Assembly: GCA_963814985.1 (NCBI GenBank)
Contig: CAWFFV010000051.1
Coordinates: 41,775-105,774, forward strand
Length of the DNA: 64,000 nucleotides
From: CAWFFV01 sp963814985
GTDB lineage: Bacteria > Chloroflexota > Ktedonobacteria > Ktedonobacterales > Ktedonobacteraceae
Reading direction: 5' to 3'
This document shows, piece after piece, positions 47,790 through 56,948 of this stretch. Every line of letters begins with the position of its first letter. Position 1 is the first letter of the stretch. The translations under genes were made by a program, and so were the position numbers. The notes beneath the pieces were generated by a model. That model saw nothing but the letters and a program-made list of their open reading frames with translations. It did not search any database and was not told the origin of the DNA.

Positions 47790-48826
47790 CCCTGTTATTG
47801 TTACAACATCACCAGAAGATGCAAGCAGGGAAGATGTGGAAGCATGGCTTGAAAATCTGCAAGTATGGTTGAAGGAAGCTCTAAGTTCTCATTATGGTTG
47901 GCTACATTTCGTACAGGCAACAAATCTTCTTGTAGAGAACGGGCGCTTTCCGAGTTTTGACGTACTGCGTACCTGGCAACGTAAGTACAGATTAGACATT
48001 AATCCAGGCATAATTGTAAGAGATGTCAACACATTTTTTCGTGATGAAAAATTTGATCTACAGGGTAATTTAGAGCAAATTGGTTATTTGGTGGAGACAA
48101 AAGAAGGCTCTATCGTCATTCATCCTGAGCCGTTTACCGCTCGTTGGCTGGAGTGTATTCAAGATGTTACAAAGCAGATATTAGTTACCACGTGTGCTTG
48201 TAAATACACAATGCACCCATTTGCTGAGGAACTACATATTGTAACGTTGAGATTGCCTGATGACGTAAGAGAAATAGAAGTGTCTGCAATCATCATGGAT
48301 GCTCTCCCCAATTTTGAGCGCGATGCCAGTAACAAAATCACCCAAACATTTTCCTTGTTGTTTATACCGGATCACCTACTACCCCTGATAGATGTCCAGG
48401 CTTTGTGGCTTCAAGGTGATGCAGGTATTACCTATGCCATTGAGCAGCAATTTAAAAAGGATTGGCAACAATCACTTTGCCAACCTATGAAGTTCCGCTT
48501 TGGACCACAGTTTGTCGAATCTGTGAATAATGCTGGATTGGATACTAATGAGGTTGTACTCACAAAGATTGTAAGAATTGCAGCGGCAATTATTGCAGAC
48601 AAAGCAATGGATGTGAATCTGCAATCAGCGCCAACTTCGTGAAAGTAAAACTGCTGATAGCTCTCAACGTACAAGAGCAAGCGACGGTGCGAAAGCCTGG
48701 CGTTTAACGCTCACTGACAGAGGCACTGGCTGGCGTATGCACTACTGGCGAATACCAGGGCCGAAAGGAAGCATCATTGAGTTGGCGAATGTGCTCAAGA
48801 AACATGATCCAGAAGAAATCTACTAG
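47770..48826 (+). pseudogene. Uncharacterised partner gene of the AAA ATPase, one late frameshift
   Basis: The open frame to 48642 encodes 290 residues with no family I recognise. It is acidic-aromatic at the N terminus (SREDVEAWLENLQVWLKEAL) with mixed alpha/beta composition and no signal or membrane segment. Just before its stop the frame appears shifted. The next frame continues without interruption to a TAG at 48824-48826 and reads SDGAKAWRLTLTDRGTGWRMHY then WRIPGPKGSIIELANVLKKH, which looks like a genuine C terminus. The ATG overlaps the end of the ATPase gene by 20 bases, so the two form an operon and probably a two-component system. Confidence 0.6.
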
Positions 48827-49002
48827 CTCTCATTCGCAATTCTCTGGCTTATTGATTCAGCGATTACGATTGTCCTATATCCCTCATCATGTCTGCCTGC
48901 TCTGACACGTCAGTACCAGAGAGTAGGCTACTTGTGCGAAGCCGGGCCTATCGGATGTTACAATGCCTTATATACTTCTATACAATTATGGAGGTCAGCG
49001 TT

Positions 49003-50886
49003 ATGCTCCTGGATGAGGTGCAGCTAGGTCGTTATCGCATTGTACGCTTTATCCGCAAAGGCGGTATGAGCGAAATCTATCTTGCGGAAGATACACGTAT
49101 GCCTCGCCAGGTAGCAGTTAAAATCCTGCAAAATGGAGCAACACTCTACCCTGATGAAACTGCGGCACAAGAAGCCTCACGTCTCTTCCAGCGCGAAATG
49201 GGAATAGTGTCCAACCTTTATCATCCACATATTTTACAGCTTTATGACTTTGGGGAAGAAACGGTTAGCGGTACATCTTTTACCTATATGGTGATGCCTT
49301 TTCATACTCATGGTTCGCTTGTTGATTGGTTACAGCAACGCGGCAAGGAGAGCCTGCTTTTACCAGAGGAGACTGCGGCACTTGTGTTCCAGGCGGCGGA
49401 TGCACTGCAATATGCCCATGATTGTCAGGTTGTTCACCTGGATGTGAAACCCTCTAATTTCCTTGTCCACATACGCAAAGAGAAACCAAATCAACCTGAT
49501 TTATTTCTGACTGACTTTGGTATTGCCAGGGTAGCATCAACTTCAAAAGGGAGTGTGACAGCTCGCGGTACTCTGGAATATATGGCTCCTGAACAGTGGG
49601 ATGGCCATCCTGTTGCTGCAAGCGATCAATATTCTTTGGCAATAATGGCATATGAATTACGACAGGAAAAACGCCTTTTAGAGGCAATGTATCGCAAATT
49701 ATGTTTAAGCACTTTCAGGAAGTACCACAACCTCCGAGCAAGCTTGAGATCCACGCATCTCATCAGCTCTTGATGCGGTACTTCTGCGGACCCTGGCAAA
49801 AATTCGAAGATCGTTTTGCTTCTATCTCTGAATTCGCTCAAAGGCTTCAGCAAGCTTTACATATGAGTAACAATTCTCTGGCTATTAGCGGTGAGATGAT
49901 CCGTTCCGTTGCCGAACACGACAAGAAAGCTGAGAGAAGTGTGCTTGTTACTCCACCAGGACCTACCATTCCTGCTCAGCCCTTTGGGACAGCAGACCAG
50001 ACAGTGGCCGATGTAGCATCTGCCGCTCTGGACCCTACGATTATCTCACCCCCGAGATCTGCGTCTCCTGCCTCCGCCAGACATCTAGCTAAAAATATGA
50101 TACTGGTTGTGCTGGCATGCGCTATCATAATTGCCGGCGTCATTAGCTTTGGTGTCTATCAAAATAATGTCTATCGGACCAATGCCGCAGCGACGGCCAG
50201 TGCTAATGGCGCAGCGACAGTTAACGCTGTGATCGCGACGTCTCAGGCTAACGATGCAGCGACAGTGGCGGCTGCTACAGCCGTTGCTGGAGCTACAGCT
50301 ACAGTTGTTACTGCTAATCCCTATCCATTTACTGAAGGAAATGGCACTCTTGCACTCTATGATCCATTAAGCCGGTCTAACTACTGGACTAATGGCTAGA
50401 AACAGCACCTCCGGAGGACTTTGTCAATTCACCGGAGATGCCTATCATATGAGTGAAACAATTGCGCAGAGTTCTTTTTATTGTACCGCCTCCAGCAGTT
50501 TTAGTGACTTTGCCTTCCAGGTACAGATGAAGATTGTTCAAGGTAATTGCGGAGGAGTGACTTTCCGGGAAAGCAGTTCAAACGGTGCCATGTATACATT
50601 TTTGGTTTGTCAGGATGGGACCTATCTTCTAGAGTTGTACCAGAGCAATACAAATTCTAACATATTGCTTAATGATACAAGCGATTCGATTAACCAGGGC
50701 CTTGATCAGACAAATAATATCGCTGTGGTGGCAAATGGTACATCCATTAGCTTGTACGTGAATGGGGATAAAATCGATTTCACGGATGATTTCGCGTATA
50801 GTAATGGGAAAGTTGGTCTTATGGTAAGAGATATAAACAATTCGACTGAGGTGGTTTTTACCAATGCACAGGTGTGGACGCTATAA
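49003..50886 (+). pseudogene. Ser/Thr kinase with membrane anchor and extracellular domain, two frameshifts
   Basis: Kinase domain at about residues 8-265: GKGGMSEIYLAEDT-like loop, VAVKILQ, HLDVKPSNFL (Leu in place of Arg of HRD, so a non-RD kinase), TDFGIARV and MAPEQWDGHP. Near 49660 the frame shifts; the next frame carries TTGKTPFRGNVSQIMFKHFQ. A membrane segment (MILVVLACAIIIAGVISFGV) follows, then an Ala/Thr-rich linker. A second shift near 50395 leads to about 160 residues ending FTNAQVWTL, which look like a beta-sandwich (concanavalin-like) ligand domain. GGAGG precedes the ATG at 49003. Likely an environmental sensor before it broke. Confidence 0.8.
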
Positions 50887-50993
50887 CCAGAGAGAGGCAC
50901 CCTTCACTTGACAAGCCCGGCTGGTAGATCACATACTGTCTTTACGAGAAGCTTGCTTCTCTGTATCTTGTAGGACCGCGAAGGAGCCGTAGT

Positions 50994-51455
50994 ATGTTTG
51001 ACAAAAGCAAGCTTGGTCAGAGCTTTCCTCCTTTCACTATTGAGGTCGAGCATTGCAAAATCCACGAACTTGCTCTCGCTATTGGTGACGATAATCCAAT
51101 CTATCACAGCCGTGAAGCTGCACAGGCAGCAGGTTACAAAGATATGCCGCTTTTCCCAACCATGCCCACTGCGTTTGGATTTTGGGGGCATACCAATTTT
51201 ATGAATGAGCTAGCGGAAGTTGGTATTCATGTTATGCGTATTCTTCATGGTGAGGAAGAGTATGAGTATGTGGCCCCAATCTATCCCAACGATATGCTGA
51301 CCGGTATCGCAACGATCATTGAAGGGAAGACGCGCCATGGGAAAGATGGCTCCTTTATGGATATTTTGACAATAGAAACACGCTATACCAATCAGGATAA
51401 CCAACCTGTATTAAATGCCAGGACAATGATCGTGGTACGTGAAGAAGCTGTCTGA
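50994..51455 (+). CDS. MaoC-like dehydratase, N-terminal type (HadA-like)
   Basis: A 153-residue single hot-dog fold protein of the type that pairs with a catalytic MaoC partner to form an (R)-3-hydroxyacyl dehydratase. Visible features are IEVEHCKIHELALAIGDDNP, YHSREAAQAAGY, FPTMPTAFGFWG and HGEEEYEYVAPIYPNDMLTG. The hydratase Asp-x4-His motif is absent, as expected for the non-catalytic subunit. The catalytic partner starts 29 bases after its stop. Role in fatty acid or hydroxyacyl metabolism is inferred from the pairing. Confidence 0.8.
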   Translation: MFDKSKLGQSFPPFTIEVEHCKIHELALAIGDDNPIYHSREAAQAAGYKDMPLFPTMPTAFGFWGHTNFMNELAEVGIHVMRILHGEEEYEYVAPIYPNDMLTGIATIIEGKTRHGKDGSFMDILTIETRYTNQDNQPVLNARTMIVVREEAV

Positions 51456-51484
51456 TCGATCAGGCAAAGTAAGGAGATTAGCTT

Positions 51485-52111
51485 ATGAAGGCACAATCCT
51501 CCACAATACTCTACTATGAGGATGTACAGGTTGGCGACACAATCCCGCACCTGGTAAAACCTCCGGTGACACACCTACAGTTGGTACGCTATGCGGGTGC
51601 CTCTGGTGATTTCAATCCTCTCCATACCGATCCTAGCGTTGGCGAAACAATTGGCACTGGAGGTATCATTGCCCATGGTATGCTGATTATGGGCTTTGTT
51701 GGTCAGTTGTTGAGCGATTATGTGGGGCCTGCCGCACTACGTAAGTTTGGTGTCCGTTTCAAGGGTATGACGCGTCTGGGTGATGTCATTACTTGTACGG
51801 GTACTATTACTGAGAAATATATTGTTGATGGCGAAGGGCGTATAGCTGGAAAGGTGCAGGCCATCGACCAGAATGGTGATGTAAAGGTGATGGGCACTTT
51901 TGTAGCGGCACTGCCACTAGTCAACAAAGTTGTAATTCTTCAGGCCCTTTTTCCTGATTCCTCAGCGCCTAGGAAGGCACTTCGCTCTTGTTTTATGTGG
52001 GTTTTGTCGTTTGTGGTGGAGGTTGCGTCGCAACACCACAAACGACAAAACCCACATAAAACAAGAGCGAGCCACCGCAGGTGGCGAGCAAACCTGAGTA
52101 GTTACACATAA
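51485..52111 (+). CDS. MaoC dehydratase (HadB-like) with repeat-encoded C-terminal tail
   Basis: Catalytic hot-dog subunit. The hydratase motif is in YAGASGDFNPLHTD (Asp-x4-His), followed by IIAHGMLIMGFVG. The natural fold ends near residue 147 (MGTFVAALPLVN). From about residue 150 the reading frame runs into a family A repeat beginning at 51932, adding about 59 residues (FMWVLSFVVEVAS, HHKRQNPHKTR) up to a stop at its far side. A normal stop codon was probably lost when the element inserted. The extra tail is rich in basic and aromatic residues and could destabilise the protein. Confidence 0.85.
   Translation: MKAQSSTILYYEDVQVGDTIPHLVKPPVTHLQLVRYAGASGDFNPLHTDPSVGETIGTGGIIAHGMLIMGFVGQLLSDYVGPAALRKFGVRFKGMTRLGDVITCTGTITEKYIVDGEGRIAGKVQAIDQNGDVKVMGTFVAALPLVNKVVILQALFPDSSAPRKALRSCFMWVLSFVVEVASQHHKRQNPHKTRASHRRWRANLSSYT
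51932..52105. repeat. Family A palindromic element overlapping the MaoC gene end
   Basis: Left end GTAATTCTTCAGG (51932-51944) is slightly decayed; right end ACCTGAGTAGTTAC (52092-52105) is perfect. The left block, long palindrome (CTTGTTTTATGTGGGTTTTG and its complement around a GAGGTTGCGTCGCAA centre) and right block GCGAGCCACCGCAGGTGG are all present. About 174 bp. The palindrome centre has lost part of one arm. Confidence 0.8.
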
Positions 52112-52112
52112 T

Positions 52113-52754
52113 TTAGAATAATGATAATTGCTGTGGCGGTTCTTCCTTTGATTGAATCGGCTCTGGCAACTTCGGCAGAGGAGTTGCTGCCATACGTTCG
52201 GCCTCGGCTATAACAAGGGGAATTTTCTTAAAGTCTTCGCGAATAACATCTTTGAGACTGGCCTGGTGCAAGCCCGCAGCAGGGTGATACATTGCAATAC
52301 AGATATAGCCATCTTTCTTACGTGCACGGCCATGGATGGAGCTGATCTTCTCATTTCCAAAGAACTTTGCCATAGAGTAGCGGCCTAATGTCACAACAAC
52401 CAGCGGCTTAAGCGCTGCAATCTGTCGATCCAGATAATTGTTGCAGGCTTCAATCTCCTCTGGCAAGGGGTCGCGGTTACTGGGTGGGCGACATTTCACA
52501 ACGTTTGTGATAAAGACATCTGAGCGTTTAAGCTGAATACTTCCCAGAAGTTCATCGAGAAATTGCCCGGCAGGTCCGATAAATGGGCGGCCTTGTTGGT
52601 CTTCGTGGAAGCCAGGCCCTTCACCGATAAACAACACTTTTGCATTGAGATTACCTTCGCCTGGTACGGCCTTCGTGCGGCCTTTACAAAGGTTACATTT
52701 GGAACAGGTCGATACCTCTACAGCTACCTCCCGCAACATCTCCTCAGGTGACAT
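52113..52754 (-). CDS. Uracil-DNA glycosylase, family 4 type
   Basis: Removes uracil from DNA; this family carries a 4Fe-4S cluster. Cluster cysteines are visible in VSTCSKCNLC near residue 17 and in TNVVKCRPP. The active-site motif is LFIGEGPGFHEDQQGRPF with GPAGQFLDELL, and the second motif is AMYHPAAGLH near residue 160. 213 residues, with a Pro/Glu-rich C-terminal tail. AAGGGG lies about ten bases before the ATG. It lies downstream of pnp on the same strand but behind a hairpin, so it is probably a separate unit. Confidence 0.9.
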   Translation of the reverse strand: MSPEEMLREVAVEVSTCSKCNLCKGRTKAVPGEGNLNAKVLFIGEGPGFHEDQQGRPFIGPAGQFLDELLGSIQLKRSDVFITNVVKCRPPSNRDPLPEEIEACNNYLDRQIAALKPLVVVTLGRYSMAKFFGNEKISSIHGRARKKDGYICIAMYHPAAGLHQASLKDVIREDFKKIPLVIAEAERMAATPLPKLPEPIQSKEEPPQQLSLF

Positions 52755-52808
52755 AGCATTTTTACCCCTTTTTTATGCAAAATGATATATGAGATGTAAT
52801 AAGAGAGA

Positions 52809-52832
52809 ATGGGTGGCACAAAAGCCACCCAT
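52809..52832 (-). terminator. Hairpin terminator after pnp
   Basis: ATGGGTGGC and GCCACCCAT form a perfect 9-bp stem around six bases, 21 bases after the pnp stop. The following bases are T-rich but broken by C, so strength is moderate. Confidence 0.6.
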
Positions 52833-52852
52833 CTTATTATATTTCTAAAGGA

Positions 52853-55294
52853 TTACCAACGACGGTCGGAAGGACGCGGTCCGAAGCCACTGTCGCGGCG
52901 TGGACCGGTGGAACTTCGTCCGGGTCCAGGGCCGCCAGGACCCATGGGACGGCGTTGTCCAAAGCCACCGCTACCGCTTCGGTCACCGTAGCCCCCACGC
53001 TCTCGCCCTGCATTATCACGGTCACCATAACTGCGATCCCGCCCACCACCATAGCCACCGCGATCACCATAGCCACCGCCAGGACCACGGCCAGGCATAG
53101 GATTTTCACGGCCCATGCCATAGCCACCGCCGCGACTGGGACCACCACGACCGCCACCACGGTTAGGACCACGCTCACTATCTAGTTCAGCTTGAGAAGG
53201 CATCTCACCACTTAAAGCGGCGCGGCGTGAGAGATTGACACGTCCCTGTGGATCGACTTCAATCACCATAACTGTGATTTCATCGCCGACCGAGACAACA
53301 TCTTCTGGGCGCATGACCTGGTAGTCTGCCAGTTGCGAGGTACGTACTAATCCCTCTTTCCCTGGAAGAATTTCGACAAAGCAACCGAAGTCAACAAGAC
53401 GGCGTACAGTACCGGTATAGATCCGACCGACCTCTACTTCCTCGGTCAGAGCGCGGACGGCGTCCATTGCATGCTGCATGGCTTCACCAGAACTTGCTGA
53501 GATGTTGACCAGGCCATCATCCTCAATATCAATCTTGGCTCCGCTCTCCTCCTGGATCTTGCGGATCATCTTGCCGCCTGGTCCAATCACAGCCCCGATT
53601 TTCTCTGGATTGATCTTGATGGTCTGGATACGTGGAGCAAAATCCGACAAATCTTCGCGAGGAGCATCAATGGCATCGAGCATCTTCTCCATGATATACA
53701 TACGACCTTCACGTGCCTGCTCAAGCGCCGTGGCCATGATATCATACGTAATGCCCTTAACTTTAATATCCATCTGGAGGGCTGTCACACCATCGGCGGT
53801 ACCGGCTACCTTGAAGTCCATATCGCCCAGAGCATCTTCAATGCCCTGAATGTCGCTGAGCACTGCCCATTTGCCAGAGCGTTCACCTTCACCGGTAATG
53901 AGACCCATCGCAACGCCTGCCACAGGTGCGTGAATTGGTACACCTGCATCCATTAAGGCCAGCGTTGTGCCACAAACAGAACCCATAGAAGTCGAGCCGT
54001 TGGATGAGAGGACATCGGAGACTGCACGAATGGTATAGGGGAACTCTGGTTGTGCAGGAATAACTGCTGCGATTGCACGTTCTGCCAGAGCACCATGACC
54101 AATCTCGCGACGACCAGGCCCACGTAGAGGCTTGCTTTCACCTGTCGAGAAGGGCGGGAAATTGTAATGATGCATAAAGCGCTTGCTCTCACCAAGGCCC
54201 AGACCATCGATTGTCTGCTCCTCACCGGGAGAACCAAGAGTGACGACGCTCAATACCTGTGTTTGTCCTCGTGTGAAGAGTGCAGAACCATGTGTACGTG
54301 GCAGGAGACCAACTTCGCAACTGATCGGGCGAATTGTCTTGAGGTCGCGCCCATCAGGACGTGTGCCGTGATCTAGAATGTTGTTGCGGACATATGCCTT
54401 AAGTTCTTTTTCGTAGAAAGATATTATCTCTTTCAAACGGTCGGGATACTGTGTTCCCAACGCCGTAACCAGCTCATCCTGAACCGTGCTCAGAGCGGCG
54501 GAGCGTGTCGTCTTATTGGAATTGTTGACTGCTGCCTCGAAGCGCGGCAAAACAAACTCTGCAACCTTTGCTCGTAGTTCCTCGTCAGCCTGTGGAGGAG
54601 TAAAAGGCCGCTTTGCGCAGTTGACCGCCTGCGCCAGTTTCTCTTGCATTTTAATGATATCTTGCAAGGCTTCCTGACCGAAGCGTACCGCCTCAAGCAT
54701 CAATTCTTCGGGAAGTTCTTTGGCTCCTGCCTCAACCATCATCACAGCATCAGATGTGCCTGCAATCGTCAGATCCAGCTTGCTGCGGTCCATTTGCGAC
54801 TCGACCGGATTAATGACCAATTGATCATCGATATAGCCTACGCGTACAGCTCCGACCGGGCCAGCAAAGGGAATATCAGAAATGCTAAGGGCTGCCGAAC
54901 CCCCGACAATACCCATGATATCAGGATCATTTTCCTGATCTACAGAGAGAACAGTAACGACAATCTGTACATCGTTACGATACCCTTTAGGGAAAAGAGG
55001 GCGAAGAGGACGATCTGCGAGACGACAAGCGAGAATAGCGTGCTCAGTAGCTCTGCCTTCACGTTTGATAAATCCGCCAGGGATCTTTCCCGCGGCATAC
55101 ATACGTTCTTCTACATCAACAGTTAATGGGAAAAAATCAATACCTTCACGAGGCTCATCACTGCCAACGACTGTTGCCAGGATAACGGTATCTCCGTAGC
55201 GCACTAACACTGCGCCATTACTTTGTTCTGCCACGCGCCCGGTCTCAATGCTCATGACCCGGCCACCGATGACAGCTTCTTGACGGTAAATCAT
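52853..55294 (-). CDS. pnp: Polyribonucleotide nucleotidyltransferase (PNPase) with Gly/Arg-rich tail
   Basis: 3'-to-5' phosphorolytic exoribonuclease of RNA turnover. Two RNase PH domains (about 1-215 and 310-535) include DGRDLKTIRPISCEVGLLP, ALFTRGQTQ and DIQGIEDALGDMDFKVAGT. The KH domain is IGAVIGPGGKMIRKI near 560, and the S1 domain starts GRIYTGTVRRLVDFGCFVEI near 625. About 105 residues from residue 705 onward are a tail of RGG, GYGDR and GGYG repeats, not found in standard PNPase of about 700 residues. It suggests extra RNA binding. GGAGGAAAT precedes the ATG. rpsO lies upstream, the usual order. Confidence 0.96.
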   Translation of the reverse strand: MIYRQEAVIGGRVMSIETGRVAEQSNGAVLVRYGDTVILATVVGSDEPREGIDFFPLTVDVEERMYAAGKIPGGFIKREGRATEHAILACRLADRPLRPLFPKGYRNDVQIVVTVLSVDQENDPDIMGIVGGSAALSISDIPFAGPVGAVRVGYIDDQLVINPVESQMDRSKLDLTIAGTSDAVMMVEAGAKELPEELMLEAVRFGQEALQDIIKMQEKLAQAVNCAKRPFTPPQADEELRAKVAEFVLPRFEAAVNNSNKTTRSAALSTVQDELVTALGTQYPDRLKEIISFYEKELKAYVRNNILDHGTRPDGRDLKTIRPISCEVGLLPRTHGSALFTRGQTQVLSVVTLGSPGEEQTIDGLGLGESKRFMHHYNFPPFSTGESKPLRGPGRREIGHGALAERAIAAVIPAQPEFPYTIRAVSDVLSSNGSTSMGSVCGTTLALMDAGVPIHAPVAGVAMGLITGEGERSGKWAVLSDIQGIEDALGDMDFKVAGTADGVTALQMDIKVKGITYDIMATALEQAREGRMYIMEKMLDAIDAPREDLSDFAPRIQTIKINPEKIGAVIGPGGKMIRKIQEESGAKIDIEDDGLVNISASSGEAMQHAMDAVRALTEEVEVGRIYTGTVRRLVDFGCFVEILPGKEGLVRTSQLADYQVMRPEDVVSVGDEITVMVIEVDPQGRVNLSRRAALSGEMPSQAELDSERGPNRGGGRGGPSRGGGYGMGRENPMPGRGPGGGYGDRGGYGGGRDRSYGDRDNAGRERGGYGDRSGSGGFGQRRPMGPGGPGPGRSSTGPRRDSGFGPRPSDRRW

Positions 55295-55547
55295 ATTTCC
55301 TCCGACTATTTGGCACCCTAACGTATTTGTTTAATCTCACTTGGAGCATTTTACTTCCCGTCGTTTGCAAAAACTGGGTGCAGTCATTCTTAAAGTACTA
55401 CCGCTTTTGTCTTACTGCGGTGTCATCCTTCAGCGTCGATTCGCTCGCCTGGAATGGGGAAATCCCTGTATCTCTTATCTTCGCTGGTTTATCTCGGTCT
55501 CTCTTCAACACAATGCACTTGGTTCAGTAAGTGGAGAAAAATGGTGC

Positions 55548-55595
55548 TGCGGTCGGCTATAGTATACGGCGCACGCCTTGATTGCGCCGACCGCA
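55548..55595 (-). promoter_or_regulatory. Large hairpin in the rpsO-pnp spacer
   Basis: TGCGGTCGGC and GCCGACCGCA form a 10-bp outer stem, with an inner GGCGCA/TGCGCC stem. It lies 17 bases after rpsO in the 318-base rpsO-pnp spacer. In other bacteria this spacer holds an rpsO terminator and an RNase III-processed hairpin controlling pnp. Either role fits, and no T tract follows. Confidence 0.5.
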
Positions 55596-55612
55596 TCCAC
55601 AACACCCCATGA

Positions 55613-55882
55613 CTAGTGGCGTAGGCCAAGCTTTGCAATTAATGCGCGATAGCGATCTGGGCTTTTCTTACTCAGATATGCAAGTAAACGTCGGCGTTGC
55701 CCAACTAACATCATCAGGCCCCGACGAGAATGGAGATCATGCTTATGGATCTTCAGATGTTCTGTTAGCTGATTGATACGCCGTGTCAGGATGGAAACCT
55801 GTACCTCTGGCGAACCTGTGTCAGTATCATGTACTCGGAAATCTGCTATGATTTCTGTTTTTTCTTCAATGGTCAATGTCAC
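55613..55882 (-). CDS. rpsO: Ribosomal protein S15
   Basis: Small-subunit protein binding 16S rRNA. Complete 89-residue sequence with the family pattern DTGSPEVQVSILTRRINQL, HLKIHKHDLHSRRGL and RRRLLAYLSKKSPDRY. The start is GTG at 55882 with AGGAGGTGA, a nearly full anti-16S match, ten bases upstream. It is followed by pnp. Confidence 0.96.
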   Translation of the reverse strand: MTLTIEEKTEIIADFRVHDTDTGSPEVQVSILTRRINQLTEHLKIHKHDLHSRRGLMMLVGQRRRLLAYLSKKSPDRYRALIAKLGLRH

Positions 55883-55949
55883 GCTTCTAAATCACCTCCT
55901 CTGTATAAGGTGGGGAATGACAACTATATGTTTGCATTATAGCATGGAT

Positions 55950-55997
55950 AACGTGGGGACGCAATGAATTATCTTCAATCGCAGGTGTCCCCACGTT
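55950..55997 (-). terminator. Hairpin downstream of rplL
   Basis: AACGTGGGGAC and GTCCCCACGTT form a perfect 11-bp stem around 26 bases, starting 14 bases after the rplL stop. No T tract, so it may be a weak terminator or processing site. Confidence 0.5.
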
Positions 55998-56010
55998 CCA
56001 GGCAAACGGT

Positions 56011-56391
56011 TTACTTAATAGTAACCTTGGCACCAACCTCAGCCATCTTAGCGGCAACCTTCTCTGCCTCTTCCTTCGAGACGGCTTCCTTAATGGGCTT
56101 GGGTGCCTCATCAACGACAGCCTTCGCCTCTTTCAGACCAAGGCCTGTGAGTTCGCGTACTACCTTGATGACGTTGATCTTGTTGGGGCCAACTTCGGTG
56201 AGGATGGCGTCAAACTCGGTCTGCTCCTCAACAGGGGCTGCTGCCTCAACGACGGCTGCGGCGGCTGTGGGTGCTGCTGCTGCGACAGGAGCTGCGCTGA
56301 CTCCCCACTTATCTTGCAGGGTCTTGGTCAGTTGGACGAGTTCCAGAACGTTCAATTTCTCGATGTCGGCAATAATAGTATCTAAGGACAT
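56011..56391 (-). CDS. rplL: Ribosomal protein L7/L12
   Basis: Stalk protein that recruits translation factors. It has the N-terminal dimerisation part (IADIEKLNVLELVQLTKTLQ), the Ala-rich hinge (VAAAAPTAAAAVVEAAAPVE) and the C-terminal factor-binding domain (VIKVVRELTGLGLKEAKAVV). 126 residues. GGAGG lies before the ATG, and it follows rplJ by 14 bases. Confidence 0.96.
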   Translation of the reverse strand: MSLDTIIADIEKLNVLELVQLTKTLQDKWGVSAAPVAAAAPTAAAAVVEAAAPVEEQTEFDAILTEVGPNKINVIKVVRELTGLGLKEAKAVVDEAPKPIKEAVSKEEAEKVAAKMAEVGAKVTIK

Positions 56392-56405
56392 GGATAATTC
56401 CTCCT

Positions 56406-56948
56406 TTATTCTTCGGCGGTTGTTTCGCCATTAAGTTGTTCAGCATGTGCTTGTAGCACATAACAGAGATCGCGTAGTGGTGCAGTCAACAAACTATAGG
56501 TAGTCGCCAGTGGTCCTTGAATGACGCCAACGACCTCGGCCTTGGCCTGACTTTTCCCACCAGGTAATTTACTGAGGTCTTCGACTTGCTCGGCAGTCAA
56601 TGCTCGGCCACCGATAATACCAGATTTAAGGACAGCCACCTTGGATGTGCGGAGATAATCAGTCACAGCCTTCGCTGCGACTACCTCATCATCATAGCCA
56701 AATGCAACGGCAGTCTGACCATGGAAGATGCTTGTATCCAGTTCGGTCATGTGATTACGTTCTGTGGCAATGCGCAGAAGCGTATTCTTCGCAACCTGAA
56801 ATTCCAGTTTGGCGGCACGCATCTTCCCGCGCAGGTCGGTCATATCTTTCACTGTGAGACCCTGAGTCTGAACCAGGATGGCGACGGTGGCATGACCCAG
56901 CTTCTCTGTCAGTTCTTCGATTTTCTCTTGCTTTGCTTGTGTTGGCAT
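56406..56948 (-). CDS. rplJ: Ribosomal protein L10
   Basis: Anchors L7/L12 to the ribosome. Family features are VQTQGLTVKDMTDLRGKMR, FQVAKNTLLRIA and GQTAVAFGYDDE. 180 residues. AAAGGAGGG lies upstream. The gene follows a 412-base leader with an attenuator hairpin and precedes rplL. Confidence 0.95.
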   Translation of the reverse strand: MPTQAKQEKIEELTEKLGHATVAILVQTQGLTVKDMTDLRGKMRAAKLEFQVAKNTLLRIATERNHMTELDTSIFHGQTAVAFGYDDEVVAAKAVTDYLRTSKVAVLKSGIIGGRALTAEQVEDLSKLPGGKSQAKAEVVGVIQGPLATTYSLLTAPLRDLCYVLQAHAEQLNGETTAEE

